In this document: in pieces, positions 11,307-23,174 of the stretch
Position numbering within the stretch: position 1 is the first letter of the stretch
How the letters are laid out: each line of letters starts with the position of its first letter
Assembly (NCBI RefSeq): GCF_022605165.1
Contig: NC_063072.1
Span: 1,984,001-2,048,000, forward strand
DNA from: Purpureocillium takamizusanense
Lineage: Eukaryota > Ascomycota > Sordariomycetes > Hypocreales > Ophiocordycipitaceae
Reading direction: 5' to 3'
DNA length: 64,000 nucleotides
The notes under the pieces: generated by a model
Databases searched by the model: none
Told to the model about the DNA's origin: nothing
The model's input: the letters and a program-made list of their open reading frames with translations, nothing else
Position numbers and translations under genes: made by a program

Positions 11307-14300
11307 GCATAACGCGCTGACAGGGGTTGAAAACGGTACTTTAACCCCCTAGCAGCTTTTTATGCAGTGGGCCGAAGTCACTCTCTAGACCCCAAGGTGA
11401 TGCTAACAGAGGCAGCCGAGCAGGGCCTCAACTGATGACGGGGACGTGGATCGCCTTGTCAGGCCTGGGGGAGTTGAGAATGACCCTGAACATTCGGCGG
11501 CATGGATGACAACGGGCAAAGAAGTCAAAAGATACGAGTGGGTGGTACCTGCGCAAGCCGCGCACCCCAGCGGGTCCCGCACGGGGTTGATTGCCCATCC
11601 AAGCCATCTTTGAACTGACGGTTGTGGCAGCAACGAACACAACCTTCGGCGGACACTCATCATCAGTGATGAGGGATCAGCAGGCGCGGTCCGTGCAGGC
11701 GGGCGGGCGGGCGCGCAGGCGGCATCCGCAGAAAGCAGAAAGCCGGGCGGCCAGCCACCGCTGCTGGGCCAGCCAGTGTCTGGGCGACCAGAAGGCACGC
11801 GCGCGCGTTGAAACCACGTGCCCGCCTGTGTCTTTGGCCTGCCTGCCTGCCTTCTCAGACATGAGTCAGGCTTCTTTTTTCCCTTGATCGCCAGTGCCCC
11901 AAAAAAACCTGCGAGACCCTCGTGCTTCCCCAATCCAAGGGTCCAGCGCACCGTGCATAAACGAGGGCTTGTCGTCGCTGGCTCCGGTGGGCCAGAATTG
12001 GGGCGCGTCGAGCTCGCGTTCTAGGTTGGGTAGCTTCTAGGCTTGTTGGAGACGCACGCGACCTGCTCGAGCTCCTGGTGGTACCAAAAGCGCCCTAGTA
12101 GGCCAGCGCCGCTTTTGGCCCCGACTGGCCGCCCCTCAAAAAATGTGCAACCACTCAAATGACCTCAGCTCCCGGCTTTTGTGAATGTTTCGGCGCATCG
12201 AGCAAATCGAGCGCACGTACGTGGTAGTAGTGGTTATGGCTCCTGACTCTCGCGCTGATCTGGCCGTGCTTTTTTGACTTTGTTTCTGGCGTGCCCGTCT
12301 TTGCGCTCTTTTCCTCAGCTCAGTTCCTTTTTCTGTCCTCAGGCAAAACCCTCGGGCCGGTTGGCGTGGAAGTCGGCCGAGATGCACTACTAATGCTTTA
12401 TTTATACGTGTCCTTCCCGTTGCGGTACACGGGGTACCTTGTATGTATCAACGCGTATGCTCACATCATGCTCGTTCGATATATACGGGGCAACGCCGGT
12501 TTTATTTTTCAGGGCTGTTGTCGATCGCCAGGTCTGGACGCGGTTGTGCTCGCAATCGACAGGTCATCCATTCGCGGCAGCCTGGACTGTGGCTCACGAT
12601 AGCATGAAAGTCGGCCACACCAACCCAAGCTCTGAACAGGCAGCCCCCGGAGCCTTGGCAAAGGGGCAGGCGGCCCGCGAGCAGCGTCACCACCGTCGTT
12701 TCGAGGCAGGTGGACGACGAGATGGGGCCAGAGGTAACCCCGGTGGTCACTTGGTGCTAGAGGTGAAAAGGAAGTCAAGTCGTACGTAGCAGCAGCAGCA
12801 GCAGTAGTAATAGTGCAAGCGCTTTGCACAAAGCAGCTCCGCAGCGACCCCTATTTCTTCTTGATCAGCGGCAGGATGCCGCCAGAAAGGTTTCGAGTCC
12901 ACAGCGGCGAGACCCTGTTGATGCGACAACCGGCTTCGAAAAAAGATAGACGGACCGTATATGCGGGTCGACCGTTGCCGGAACCTACTAGTTGGACATG
13001 GTTGAATGAATGAGCTGCAGCAACTCGTGCTCGATTCGGATGCCGGGACTGGTAGCACGGGGGCGGAAGCGGTGCCGAGCGGCGTCTGGCAGAGACATAC
13101 ATACTGACGTAGCATACAAAGTACGCACGTACATACGTACGATCGCTGTACCTGCGTCCGGGGCCTCCATGGTTCGTAGTCAGCGGCCTCTTTCACGGCC
13201 AGGAGCGGCACGAGCAAGGGCCCTGGGAAGACTGGTGAGAGAGCACGATGGCCCGGCTGCCCGGCTGGCTGGCTTCCTCCTCGGAGCCACGGACCAGGAG
13301 GGGAACAGTTACAGATATATTGCTCGGTCAACGAGGCCAGAGCCAAGCGCACACGCCCCAGAGCAATCTCGCGTGCAGCCCCAACGTCCTAACCGTCGTC
13401 GTCGTCGTCGTCGTCGTCATCGTGGTACTCCGGCAGGCGGCGCCGCGGCCGCGAGCTAAAACCGACCGAGTCGCCGGGGGACACACACGCACACACACAC
13501 AAGGAAAAAAGAGAGAGAGAGCAAGAGACAAAGAGAGGAACGAGGCGCGCTGGAAGACAGCCGACAGGCAGCCCATGGGCGGGTCCGGGCCGCCGGGACG
13601 GCTTGCGTCTCAGTGCGTCTTGAAGGCTTCGATATATTAGTGGTGGGCCGCTTTTGATTTGGCAAAGAAATGACGGTAATTTCGAGTCATCCGGGCAACC
13701 GAGCGAGGACCCCTAGATCCTGAATTCTTTTTTGACAGCGGGAGGGGCTTGTATTTCAAGAGGGCCCGCCCGCGCTGCTGCTCGAGTCGCGCCGCCGCCC
13801 GTCGCCGCCGCCTCGAGAGACCATACGACCTGTCTGTCTGTCTCCTCCTGATTCCTGCTGCTCGGCAAGAAACAAGATCTTCACTCCCCTCCTTCTCGTA
13901 CGAGTGCGCATACGAAAAATTTCAAGCGGTGGTGTGGGCGCCGTTGCCTCGCTCATCTCCATCTTCGCAGTCCAGTCCATCCCAATTGCAACTGTCAAGA
14001 CCACCCACGACCTCTCTCTTCGGCACAGCTCCCGCTTCCACCACTACCTGATAAGCACGACCGCCCGCCGCTCCCGCTGTCCCCCGCCGATGAGCTGCAG
14101 CTGCAGGTGCACATCGGACTCGTGCATTGACGACGCCCAAGGGCGGCAGCGACACTAGTCCGCACGCGGGTAGCGCTCAATTGCGGGGAGACGACCCAGC
14201 CCGGTCCCTGGCGCCCGCTCTCCATTGGCGGCCTGACCCGCGTGTCCAGGCACATCCCCTCGGGCGACGACGTAGGCACTTCCACTTCGGTTTTGCCCTG

Positions 14301-15092
14301 AGGCACCAACCTGCCTGCCCGCTGGAGCCGAGCGAGCCCCCTCCCGTCCCAGCCGGTGCTGCGTTTGCACCCGCACCCCGAGGCCGTTCCACCTCTGTTT
14401 TTTAGGGGCCTTCCAGGCGCGTTCTTAGCGTGCGCCCCACCGTTGCGACTCGACCAGCCAGCGCCGGTGCACCTGAACTCCAGCTGGCCCAACGCCTCCC
14501 ACGCTGCCAGCCACCACAAGCACCGCACCGTTTCTGAGGTCGGCCCCCCCCCCAGCCTTTCACCTTTTCCCACAAGCACCACCATCACCAAACCAGCCTG
14601 CATCCGCCTGGCCTGACTTTGGGCCTGCATCATCAACCTCGCACCTCGACCTCCTGCATCCTGCGTTGCGCAAGCATCGCCCTCAGTACGCGAGCCGGCT
14701 TCCGTCGACAAGCCTCGGCCTCGTTTGCTCAGCACGGTCTTGTCGCCTGTCCGTGCTGCTTGGGGGCGCACTCGAACCCGAACCCCCCCCGCCTTTGACA
14801 CCATTCACGTCGCAACCCTCGAAACACGACGGCCGAATCCAGCCGGCAGCATACCACACACGACCTCGCCTCGGGAACCTCGACATTTGCTCATTAGAAA
14901 CGTCATAGAGCGTCGCTCAACACTCTCGCACCAGCTGCGCGGGACGGGAAAGCACTTCACTGGCTCATCTGGCGATTATGAGTCCGCCTAACTGACCTCC
15001 GTGTCGGTCGCACATGCAAGCAGCCTCAACTTGGACGGCTGCTTCGTAACTACTCGCGGCCCGCAGCACCACAACCACTGATACACGACATC
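11307..15092. other. 3.8-kb GC-rich region without a supported gene
   Basis: Many short open frames overlap on both strands, as expected of GC-rich DNA, but none shows a domain, a convincing signal peptide or a consistent splice model. It contains microsatellites (GCA near 12,786; CGT at 13,393-13,419; CA and GA runs near 13,485-13,525). The last 1-1.3 kb is pyrimidine-rich and probably holds the promoter and long 5' leader of the Byr4-like gene at 15,093, including short upstream ORFs. Confidence 0.45.
13393..13419. repeat. (CGT)n microsatellite
   Basis: About nine perfect CGT units in non-coding DNA. Confidence 0.9.
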
Positions 15093-18000
15093 ATGGACAC
15101 CCTACAACTGAAACCACGCCTGCCAGTGGCGGACGAGATTGAGAATTGGGATGACGACGATTTCGTGGTCGACGGCGACGAGCTGTCGTTTCGAGGCTCC
15201 GTCACCACCACCACAAGCACGAACCAAGCCCCTTCGCGTCGCCGTGACTCCAACTCGTCACACGTCTCACTTCGCTCCGATCTCGAGTCCTGGTTTGGCG
15301 AAGAAAAACAGCTCCACATCCCCGACGACGATGAAGCCACAACGCTCGACGCCATTGCGGCTGCAGAACATGCCGGCATTCCTTTGCCCAAGAATATCCC
15401 CTCGTCGGCACTTATGGGCGGTACCATCAAGCGACTGGGTGGGAGGAAGATTAAGAAGATTATTCAGGAGGACTGGGAGAATGATCTCGAACTGCCCGAG
15501 TCGTCCCAAGGACTGAAGATAAAGACAAAAGATGAATCTGAATTTCCAGAGTCGCTTAGACAAGTCAGCGCTGGCTCCGTACAAACGAGCCCTGCGAAGC
15601 TCAAGACTTTGCCTGGGATCACCGCAGGTCAGTTCGAGCGCAGAAGCTCAACACAATCAACCACGAGCGCCTTGTCGGCCGCGCTCAACCTCGACAAATT
15701 CAAGGACACGGACGACGACGACTTCTTTGGCGATGGCTGCGAGACTATCAAGGTCTCCAAGAGCCGACCCGCGCCGGAGCCCGTTTCCCTTGTCACACCG
15801 CCCACGCCAAGCAAGTCTGCCAACGCTGGCAAGATGAAGGATGCGGAGGATGATTTCGAAAATGATTTTGAGCTGCCTTCAGATGGAAAACTGAGACTGT
15901 CAAGTAGGAAAGACATCCCCAAGACACCTTCAGGAGGCGAGGATTTGGATTGGGGAGAGGGGAGCCTCGGCACCAGGTACGGCGGAACCCGCAGGGACGG
16001 ACGGTCCAACAGAAGCTCCTCGGCTTCCGCATTGAGCCCGAGCGTATCAAGCTCCATTACGGCTGAGAGCGAGGATGAGACTTTTGATGGTCTTGTTCTC
16101 CCTGCCGGGCCGGTCAACTTTCGCGAGAGGCTGCAGCACCGCAAGAAGAGCAAGTCTCCAGAGCGGATCCCCGAGGAACCTGAGCCGTCTCCCAAAAAGA
16201 CTACGTCGGCGGAGGCGGACCGTCAAGACTTTTTTGACGGGCTCGACATTGCGGATGGCAAGGTTTTTGACTCGGGAAAGCTTACGCTTCATCGCAACAT
16301 CAAGATTAAAGAGTCGGCCCCCGCTAGCCCGGCCCGCCCTAAGACGGCCATCTCCTTGACCTTTACTAACAAACCAGCAACCCAAACTCGGATTCCCCGC
16401 CTGAGCCACGAGAGGGCACACTCCACGCAGCTCGAGCCCGTCTATGAGAGCGGTGGCTCCACTTTTGCCCATAGAGGCCTACGCTCGCAGTCGAGGATGG
16501 GACATGCTTCGCAGTCATCCGTCACGAGTCTTCCAACACCCACCACGACATCGCCCGGTCGTTCGTTCCCTCCCTTGACTCCCCAGCGCCGAGAAGTCGG
16601 CACCAGGTCATCTTTCTCATCTCTTCGGAACGAGCCGTCCACGACCAGCGCGCAGCTTCTCAAGCAGAAGCGATCTCTTCCTGCCGTGCGTGCTTTGAAT
16701 ACTCCTGCCAAACCGTCGACTGGCCGCACCTTTGACCGGCCGCCCTCGAGGACCGACAGCAACCGGCCACAGTCGTCGCTTCGGCCGAAGACGCCGGTCG
16801 AACGCCAGCGAGCTGGTATGACGGACAGTCCCGGCACCCAATCCAGGAGGACTCATCTGCCGTTCCTTCCCGCTGGGGCGTCCCAGTCCCAGTCCCAACA
16901 TGTCGCGTCTAAGACGCTGCGGCAGTTCCGTCGCCACGATTCAGACAACGCCATTGATATCCGGCCATTCTCTCGATCGTTCTCTCGGTCCGGAGCGCGC
17001 TCGCCTAGTCCTCAACGATATCGGGTGGCAGCCGACACTTGGGAGCGGTTGAGCAAGCCCAAGAACAAGAAGCACTTTGGTGACGGGCATGAGCTGGACG
17101 GCTTTGACGACCTCCCTACCTCTCGAGAGGCCGAGACACGATATCTTAAGCAGCCTATCGTGGGCACCGCCAAGCCAGCTGCAAGGCCCAGGGGTTACCA
17201 GAACATCCTTCCTGACAGGACATGCACTCCGGCGCCCCAGACTCCGTTCACGGCCAAGCCATCGCAGACGCCCCGATTTGCTCGTGATACTGCCGCGAGC
17301 CGGATTGCTCGCGAGACGGCACGGGCCCAGCGTGTTCCCAGCAGCGGCCCGCTCGCCCCTGTCACTGCTCAAAGAGAAGCACAACTGGCGACTCGTGGCA
17401 ATGCGGGACTCCATTCCCTTCTCCCCCAACCAACTATTCGTTCCAAGAAGCGCTCCAAACCACCTCAGCAACTCAAACCCCATCTCATCGCCAACCTCAA
17501 CTCGGGCAAAGAGTCAAAGGGTAGGCGTCATCTTCCACCAACATTTGAGCTAAAACTAATGGATCATAGTCGTGAATGGAATGTTTTACAATGCCGAGAC
17601 CTACCGCTGGGAGGGCAATGAGAACGTCCTGAATGCCTTTGACAATGCCCCAGCCTCGACCCCCTCCACTGTCTCTGTTCCCCAGCACATGATTAAGGAA
17701 AAGGAGGCTGCGACACCCCGTCCCGCATTGATCACAAACATTAGTGCGACAAAGGGAGTTCAGGTCGTGGGCGGCATGGTGTTCGATCCAGAACACATGT
17801 GCTGGTTGAAGCTTGGTGCACAAGGTAGTGCCAAGTCGGAGGCGGGCGACACTATGGATGGGTTCAACGCTCTAGACGATGATGAGGACGTTTTCAAAGA
17901 CATCCCTGATCTGGAGGACAAATCGGCAGCCGACGACAAAGGAGACGGCCGATCGACTGACATCAAAGACGACTGGCTCGTGGGCGAGGAGTTCGATGTT

Positions 18001-18150
18001 GGGCCGGAGTTTGTTCGGCGGCAGCGCGAAGAGGAAGACCGTTGGCGCAAGAGGTGCGAGAAATGGGTTGGCCGCGGACTCCGAGACCGCGAGGTCTGGA
18101 GATGGACCATCCGCGACCTCGTCTCCCAGTTTGACGAGCTCACAATGTGA
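15093..18150 (+). CDS. Byr4/Bfa1-type regulator of septation (mitotic exit GAP subunit)
   Basis: Byr4 (S. pombe) and Bfa1 (S. cerevisiae) form with Cdc16/Bub2 the two-component GAP that keeps the Spg1/Tem1 GTPase off at the spindle pole body and so restrains the septation network. Exons are 15093-17520 and 17570-18150, giving 1002 aa. The 49-nt intron (gtaggc...actaat...atag, phase 1) is well formed. Features: an acidic N-terminus (ENWDDDDFVVDGDE), the conserved block IKRLGGRKIKKIIQEDWEND at about 110-130, a long Ser/Pro/Arg-rich disordered middle, and a conserved C-terminal region. That region has NGMFYNAETYRWEGNE, GGMVFDPEHMCWLKL and an end rich in Trp/Arg/Glu (REEEDRWRKRCEKWV). It converges with NOP2. 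Confidence 0.88.
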
Positions 18151-18715
18151 GCTTGGCGAACTGGACTCAACAACACAATAAAACTTCGCTACGATGGGGA
18201 GGCCGGCCGACTCGGGCTCGGCTCCCTTCCTTCACCTTTTGGCATCCCCGGCTTCACACACCACCGGGGTGCCGTATCGTTGTAATATGCATTGGGCGGC
18301 TGGGAACTCGAACAGGCTTGGGCGATAGAAAAAAACACGAAGAGAAACAACCACAACCAACAGACAAGGGCGATCCATCTCAGGGGTCGCCCTAGCATGC
18401 AAGGCAGGGTGCGAATGGGCACTGGGAGGGTTTTCACGACGAGACGAATGCAAATGATGACTGACGACCTCTAGTTACCTCTTTTTCGCATGGAAAGCAA
18501 AAAGACGGGGGGTTCTCGATGGGGGGCGCGGCTGGCGAGTATAATAATATTGACAGTTTATTGCTTTGCTGTGACATAGCACAATCTGACATTGGCTTGG
18601 CTTCACCAACAAATATGCTTTTTTGCCCGCACCGTTCATACCTGAAAAAAACAAGAACAACACCGTGATGATGAAATAAGAAACCAAAACGCCCTGGTGG
18701 TATTAAAGTGTACTT
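18151..18715. other. convergent 3' region Byr4 / NOP2
   Basis: 565 bp between two converging stop codons. It is expected to hold both 3' untranslated regions and terminators. No gene is supported. Confidence 0.5.
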
Positions 18716-20734
18716 CTATTTGGACTGCTTCTTGGCCGCCTTTTTGTTGCTTCTGGGGTCCAGACCTCTCCTGCGCATGGCGTTCCTCCTGCCCTTTTCC
18801 ATGTACTCCTTGTCCTCCTCGTCGTCCCACCCGCCAAAGTCGTCCTTCTTCTTTCTGGAGCCCGAGGCATCGCCATCCTCGCTGTCCTCGTCGGGGATGG
18901 GCGTCTTGTCGATGATGTCGGCGTCGTCGGCGGCCGCGGCGGCCCTGTCGCGGGCGGCCGACGTCTTGGGCGGGGTGGGGCCGAACTTTTGGAACTTTGC
19001 GACGTAGAAGCCGTCGACGTTGTAGGTGTGGGGGTAGTAGCGGCGGGTGAGGCGGAGGCTGGCGTCGAACTTCTTGCCCATGAAGCTGGTGAAGCCCTCG
19101 CGGCCAAAGGAGATGCCCGTATCGACGAGGCGGACGTTGGGCCGGCGGCTGAGGGCGTACTGGACGACCTGCTCGTTCTCCTCGACGGTGACGGAGCACG
19201 TCGAGTAGACGACGTAGCCGCCCGACTTGGACGAGTGGTTGACCGAGTCGATGGCGGCGAGGAGGAGCTGCTTCTGGGTGTGGGGCAGCTGCATGAAGTC
19301 CATCTCCGTCTTGTTGGTCTTGACGCTGGGGTCCTTTGCGATGACGCCGGTGCCGGAGCAGGGCGCGTCGAGGAGGACGCGGTCGAAGCCGCCCATGGGC
19401 TTGGGGAACTCACGGGCGTCGTAGTTGGAGACGATGACGTTGCGGGCGCCGAGGCGATGGATGTTGCCGATGAGACCCTTGGCACGGGCCTTGTTGGGGT
19501 CGTTGGCGATGATGATGCCCGTGTTCTTCATGAGGGCCGCCAGGTACGTCGTCTTGCCGCCGGGGGCGGCGGCCATGTCGAGCACGCGCTCGTTCTCCTG
19601 CGGGTCGAGCGCCATGCAGGGCAGGAAAGACGACGCGGCCTGGAGGATGTAGTGGCCGGCGAGGTACTCGGGCGTGGCGCCGAGGGGCACGTTGCTTTCA
19701 AAGATCTGCAGGCCGACCTTGGACCACTTGCCGACGGGCTCGAGCGTGACGCCGCGGTTGATGAGCGCCTGCGCCAGGTCGCGCCGGTGCGTCCGCAGCG
19801 TGTTGGTGCGGATGACGACGGGGCGCGCCGTCTCGTTGGCCTCGAAGAAGGCGAACGCCTCGCGCGGCGTGAAGAGGTTGTACAGCTTCTCGGCCAGGTA
19901 CTCGGAGTAGCCGTAGTAGGAGCAAATGTCCCTGAGCAGCTGCGCCGTGTACTCGGACCGCGACCGGCCCTCCTCGGACAGGTTGGCAAAGTCGTCAAGC
20001 ACCCTGATGTTCTCCGAGATTCGCGTGCGCAGGAGCTGCAGGTCGGGCGCTAGCATGGCGTTGGGCTTGCCGGCGATGTCGTCCTCGTCCTCGTCGTCGT
20101 CCAGGATGTGCGGCCTGTCCCCCTCAATGTTGGTCTTCATGGCGCTCTCCGCCAGCTCGGCGGCGTTGGCGGCCTCCTCCTCAGCCCTCTGGAGGTCCAG
20201 CTTCCTTGACAGGCCGGCAATGTTGGCGGCCGTGAGCTTCTCCTCGGCGTCCGACTCGTCCTCGTCTTCAGAGAAGACGTGCTTCCCCTTGCCGCCCTCC
20301 TCGTCCGAGTCGAAGACCGATGACCCCGAGTCTGAGCCCAGGAAGTCGTCGCCGAGCGCTGCGGGCGCCTCCTCATCGTCGTCTGATAGGTCCGCATTTT
20401 CTAGGTCAAATTCGTCGCCGAGTTCTTCGTCTGAGTCGTCCTCGAGGCCGGGCATGATCGTCTTCACCACAGGCTTGGATCGGCCATTGGTCTTGACCGG
20501 TTTCGCCTCCTTTGCCGGCTTCTTCCCGTTCATCTGTTTGGCCGCCGTGGCCGCCGGCTTCTTTCCCGCGGGCTTGGCGTCCGCATTCTTCCCCGTCCGC
20601 CGTCGCTTGTTGCCAGACGCTTCGACGGGCGCATCGACGGGCAGGCCGGCCTTGCGCTTCAACCTGGCAAAATGTTCCTCTGACAGGGCCTCGGGCGGGC
20701 CCTGTTTCCTGGCCATGCGGCGTCCGGCACCCAT
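18716..20734 (-). CDS. NOP2: Nop2, 25S rRNA (cytosine-C5)-methyltransferase
   Basis: Nucleolar NOL1/NOP2/Sun methyltransferase that makes m5C in large-subunit rRNA and is needed for 60S assembly. A single exon gives 672 aa. The N-terminal ~200 residues are low complexity: basic nuclear/nucleolar signals, then long acidic Asp/Glu/Ser runs (DDSDEELGDEFDLENADLSD). The SAM-dependent domain follows, with motif I LDMAAAPGGKTT, DAPCSGTGVIAKDP with Cys459, and YSTCSV with Cys513; these are the two conserved Cys used for release and for attack on cytosine. A family C-terminal block (RLTRRYYPHTYNVDGFYVAK) precedes a Lys-rich tail. The ATG at 20734 heads the frame. It is divergent from GET5. Confidence 0.96.
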   Translation of the reverse strand: MGAGRRMARKQGPPEALSEEHFARLKRKAGLPVDAPVEASGNKRRRTGKNADAKPAGKKPAATAAKQMNGKKPAKEAKPVKTNGRSKPVVKTIMPGLEDDSDEELGDEFDLENADLSDDDEEAPAALGDDFLGSDSGSSVFDSDEEGGKGKHVFSEDEDESDAEEKLTAANIAGLSRKLDLQRAEEEAANAAELAESAMKTNIEGDRPHILDDDEDEDDIAGKPNAMLAPDLQLLRTRISENIRVLDDFANLSEEGRSRSEYTAQLLRDICSYYGYSEYLAEKLYNLFTPREAFAFFEANETARPVVIRTNTLRTHRRDLAQALINRGVTLEPVGKWSKVGLQIFESNVPLGATPEYLAGHYILQAASSFLPCMALDPQENERVLDMAAAPGGKTTYLAALMKNTGIIIANDPNKARAKGLIGNIHRLGARNVIVSNYDAREFPKPMGGFDRVLLDAPCSGTGVIAKDPSVKTNKTEMDFMQLPHTQKQLLLAAIDSVNHSSKSGGYVVYSTCSVTVEENEQVVQYALSRRPNVRLVDTGISFGREGFTSFMGKKFDASLRLTRRYYPHTYNVDGFYVAKFQKFGPTPPKTSAARDRAAAAADDADIIDKTPIPDEDSEDGDASGSRKKKDDFGGWDDEEDKEYMEKGRRNAMRRRGLDPRSNKKAAKKQSK

Positions 20735-21283
20735 CGTGACTGAATTGGGTGGAAACGGTGGAAATGGGGAGGGGAGAGGGTTGGAGAGTTGAATTCTCCA
20801 GGCGAAATGCTGCAGAATTCCCAGCAGTGTCTCGTTGATGCTGCAGGATAGACCGCCCCGCCGAACTTTTTTTTCGTCAACTTGCGCCGGCGCAGGGGTC
20901 CGATACGATCGGCGAAACCTCGTATCAATCTGGTAGTGGGCCGCTCAGTTACATAAGCGCCCTTGGTGGCGCGCAACCACCACCGCCGCCACGGTGGAAG
21001 CTCCGCCGTGCGCCAGGGCGTTTGCCTCGTCGTCACTAGGGAGCCGAGGAATGAGACATTAGACTCTTTCTGAAGTTGAGAGGTTTCATCGTTTGTTTCT
21101 GAATTTTTAAGAGGAGCTATTGATTTTCGTCGTCCATTTCGCAGCTTTCAAAGTTTGGCGGTCGGTCGTCCTCCGGTATCCAATCTGTCTGCTTCAGCCC
21201 ACCTTCAACCCCGCCTCGACAGCTTCCTGCAGCTCGCATACCGATTTCATTCAACAGCGCTTCGGCTACGAACCTCGCCCAGC
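20735..21283. promoter_or_regulatory. bidirectional promoter region NOP2 / GET5
   Basis: 549 bp separates the two divergent start codons. No specific factor site can be claimed from sequence alone. Confidence 0.5.
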
Positions 21284-21987
21284 ATGACAGAAGTCGCATT
21301 TGCAAGGACATTTCTGTCCTCGCTCGACTCCCGTCCCGTCAAGCTGTCCCCCGATCATGTCGAGGACCCCAAGAACTTCCCGGCGCGGCCGCCGGTAAGA
21401 CATCCATACCCCCGCCCCCCGTTGTGCGGCGCGCGAAGTGACGTGACATGCTGCTGTGTTTCGTGCAAGTTGCTGACTAGAGGCAGTATATACTCCCCCG
21501 GATGCCGCACGCCATGAGCAAGCCGACGAGCCTGGCCCCCGGCCAAGAGCGCAGCATCACCGTGACACTCAAGTCCCTGCGGAACCCGCCTCTCGACATC
21601 AAGCTCACGTCGCAACCTCTCGCTACGTCCTTCCTCGATATGAAGAGTGCCGTTTCCAGTCAGACGAGGATACCGGTCGACAAGATGAAGATCCTTCACA
21701 ACAAGAGGCCCCTGACGGATAGCAAGATTCTCAAGGACATTGTTGGGGACAGCGACAAGGCCGTGGAGCTCGCCGTGATGGTGATTGGAGGCGCATCGGC
21801 CATCCCGCCAGAGCAACCTGCCGCCACTGCGCCCGCCGAAGCAACGGGAACTGCAGCGGTGGAGACTGATGCCTTCTGGGCGGATCTCAAGGGTTATCTG
21901 ATGCAGCGGTTAAAGGATCAGGCAGCGGCTGAGGAGCTGTCGCGCCTCTTCAAGTCGAGTTGGGAATCGAGCAAGTCAGCGCCATAA
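21284..21987 (+). CDS. GET5: Get5/Mdy2, ubiquitin-like subunit of the tail-anchored protein insertion (GET) pathway
   Basis: Get5 bridges Get4 and the co-chaperone Sgt2 in handing tail-anchored membrane proteins to Get3. Exons are 21284-21394 and 21487-21987, giving 203 aa; the 92-nt intron is gtaaga...gcag, phase 0. The order of domains fits Get5: an N-terminal Get4-binding segment (about 1-45: FARTFLSSLDSRPVKL, PKNFPARPPYILPRM), a ubiquitin-like domain (about 60-120: ITVTLKSLRNPPLDIKL to DKMKILHNKRPL), an Ala/Pro linker, and a C-terminal helical dimerisation domain (FWADLKGYLMQRLKDQ...LSRLFKSSW). The protein is slightly shorter than yeast Mdy2 (212 aa). Confidence 0.88.
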
Positions 21988-22311
21988 TCAAGATAAATAG
22001 TTGAACGGAAGCACACTACAATTTCTACGAGCCATTGGGGAAATCAGGAACCCTCGTCTCTGTGTTCTTTATTTCTTGGCGTGATATCAGAAGGGCTGAA
22101 AACAACAATTTGCATTGCGTCTCCGTCAACACCAGCGACCAAATAAAATGGTCCTCCCCCCAAGCACCGCGCACTGGCTTCTTTTTCACCTCTCACCGTC
22201 AACTCTGCATCATAATCATAGGCTTGTCATGTCTAGAGCCGAACACAAGGTAGTCAATTCATGCGCTCATATAGACGGCTTGTCCCGGCTGCGACGCCGA
22301 GTGGAAGGGGT

Positions 22312-23172
22312 TTAACCAGCAAGACCCTTGCTGACGACCTTGATGATGGTGTCGTACTCGATGTCGTCGGGGTCGTTGGCCTGCAGCTCGGTCGCAATGC
22401 CGGTCAGGGATCGCTTGAGGGCCTCCTTGGAAGAGGCGTAGATCATCTTGGGCTATTTTCAGGGAAGTAACAGGTCAGCCATGCGGCCCAGCAGTGGGTC
22501 TCGCGCCGTTCACATACCAGGACACCGGCATCATCGGGAGACCAGGCAATGAAAGTGAGCTTGTTTCTAGAACGAGGGTTAGCCGGGTTGCGAATCTGAG
22601 GTCGCAGATCTTAGATGCATACCGCACACCATCTCCGGAGGCCAGGTTGTACTCGAAGTCGTAGACGGCATATCGGGGGCCCTTGCCGACGGCGCCCTGC
22701 TTTCAGTCAGACGGAAGATCGCTGCCGCTAAGCTAACCAAACTGGCATACCGATTTGTTCTTGGAGGTGGCGTTGATGAGCTTCTCCCGGAAGTTCTCCC
22801 AGTCCTTGTCGGGGGATGCCTCCTCAACGACAATCTGCTTGTTGTCGTCCGACAGCTTGAAGACGATGTACTTGTACTTCTTCGCCAGCTTCAGGTCGTT
22901 GTAGGCAGTTATGCACTCCTGCGAAACGGTGGCTCTGAACATCGTGTTGCGTTAGTACCTGGTCGATACTGCGCCACTGCAGTCCGAGCCCGCCGCGCAC
23001 CCTGCCTGCCCCCCCTTCATCGCCGAGGTGGGGAAAGGACGCGCAGAGAGGGAGCGAGGGGAGTCGGCGAAGGTTGCGCGATTGAAAGGAGGCGGCTACG
23101 AACCCGGATTGAGACTATATTGTCGAGTTAGTGGTCGGCATTGGCTGTTGAGGCGGGACGGCGACGTACCAT
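22312..23172 (-). CDS. COF1: Cofilin (ADF/cofilin actin-severing protein)
   Basis: Binds and severs actin filaments and speeds turnover at patches and cables. Six exons: 23172-23170 (ATG only), 23114-23104 (11 nt), 22934-22751, 22696-22623, 22566-22518 and 22452-22312. They total 462 nt, giving 153 aa. Splicing gives MSQSGATVSQECITAYNDLK at the N-terminus, the conserved cofilin start with the regulatory Ser and the first helix. Further marks are YKYIVFKLSDDNKQIVVEE, GPRYAVYDFEYNL, the actin-binding long helix around WSPDDAGVLPKMIYASSKEA, and a C-terminus ending SKGLAG. All introns are GT-AG. The exon-3 frame alone would read a false start (MFRATVS), so the two tiny upstream exons decide the N-terminus. 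Confidence 0.95.
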
Positions 23173-23174
23173 GA

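Noticed and set aside
14091..14158. Cys-rich mini-frame (MSCSCRCTSDSCIDD)
   Set aside because: Too short, in the presumed Byr4 leader, and lacks a signal peptide; at most an upstream ORF.
18989..20053. 354-codon plus-strand open frame
   Set aside because: Antisense to NOP2; Val/Gly/Asp/Glu-rich as expected from reversed GC-rich codons.
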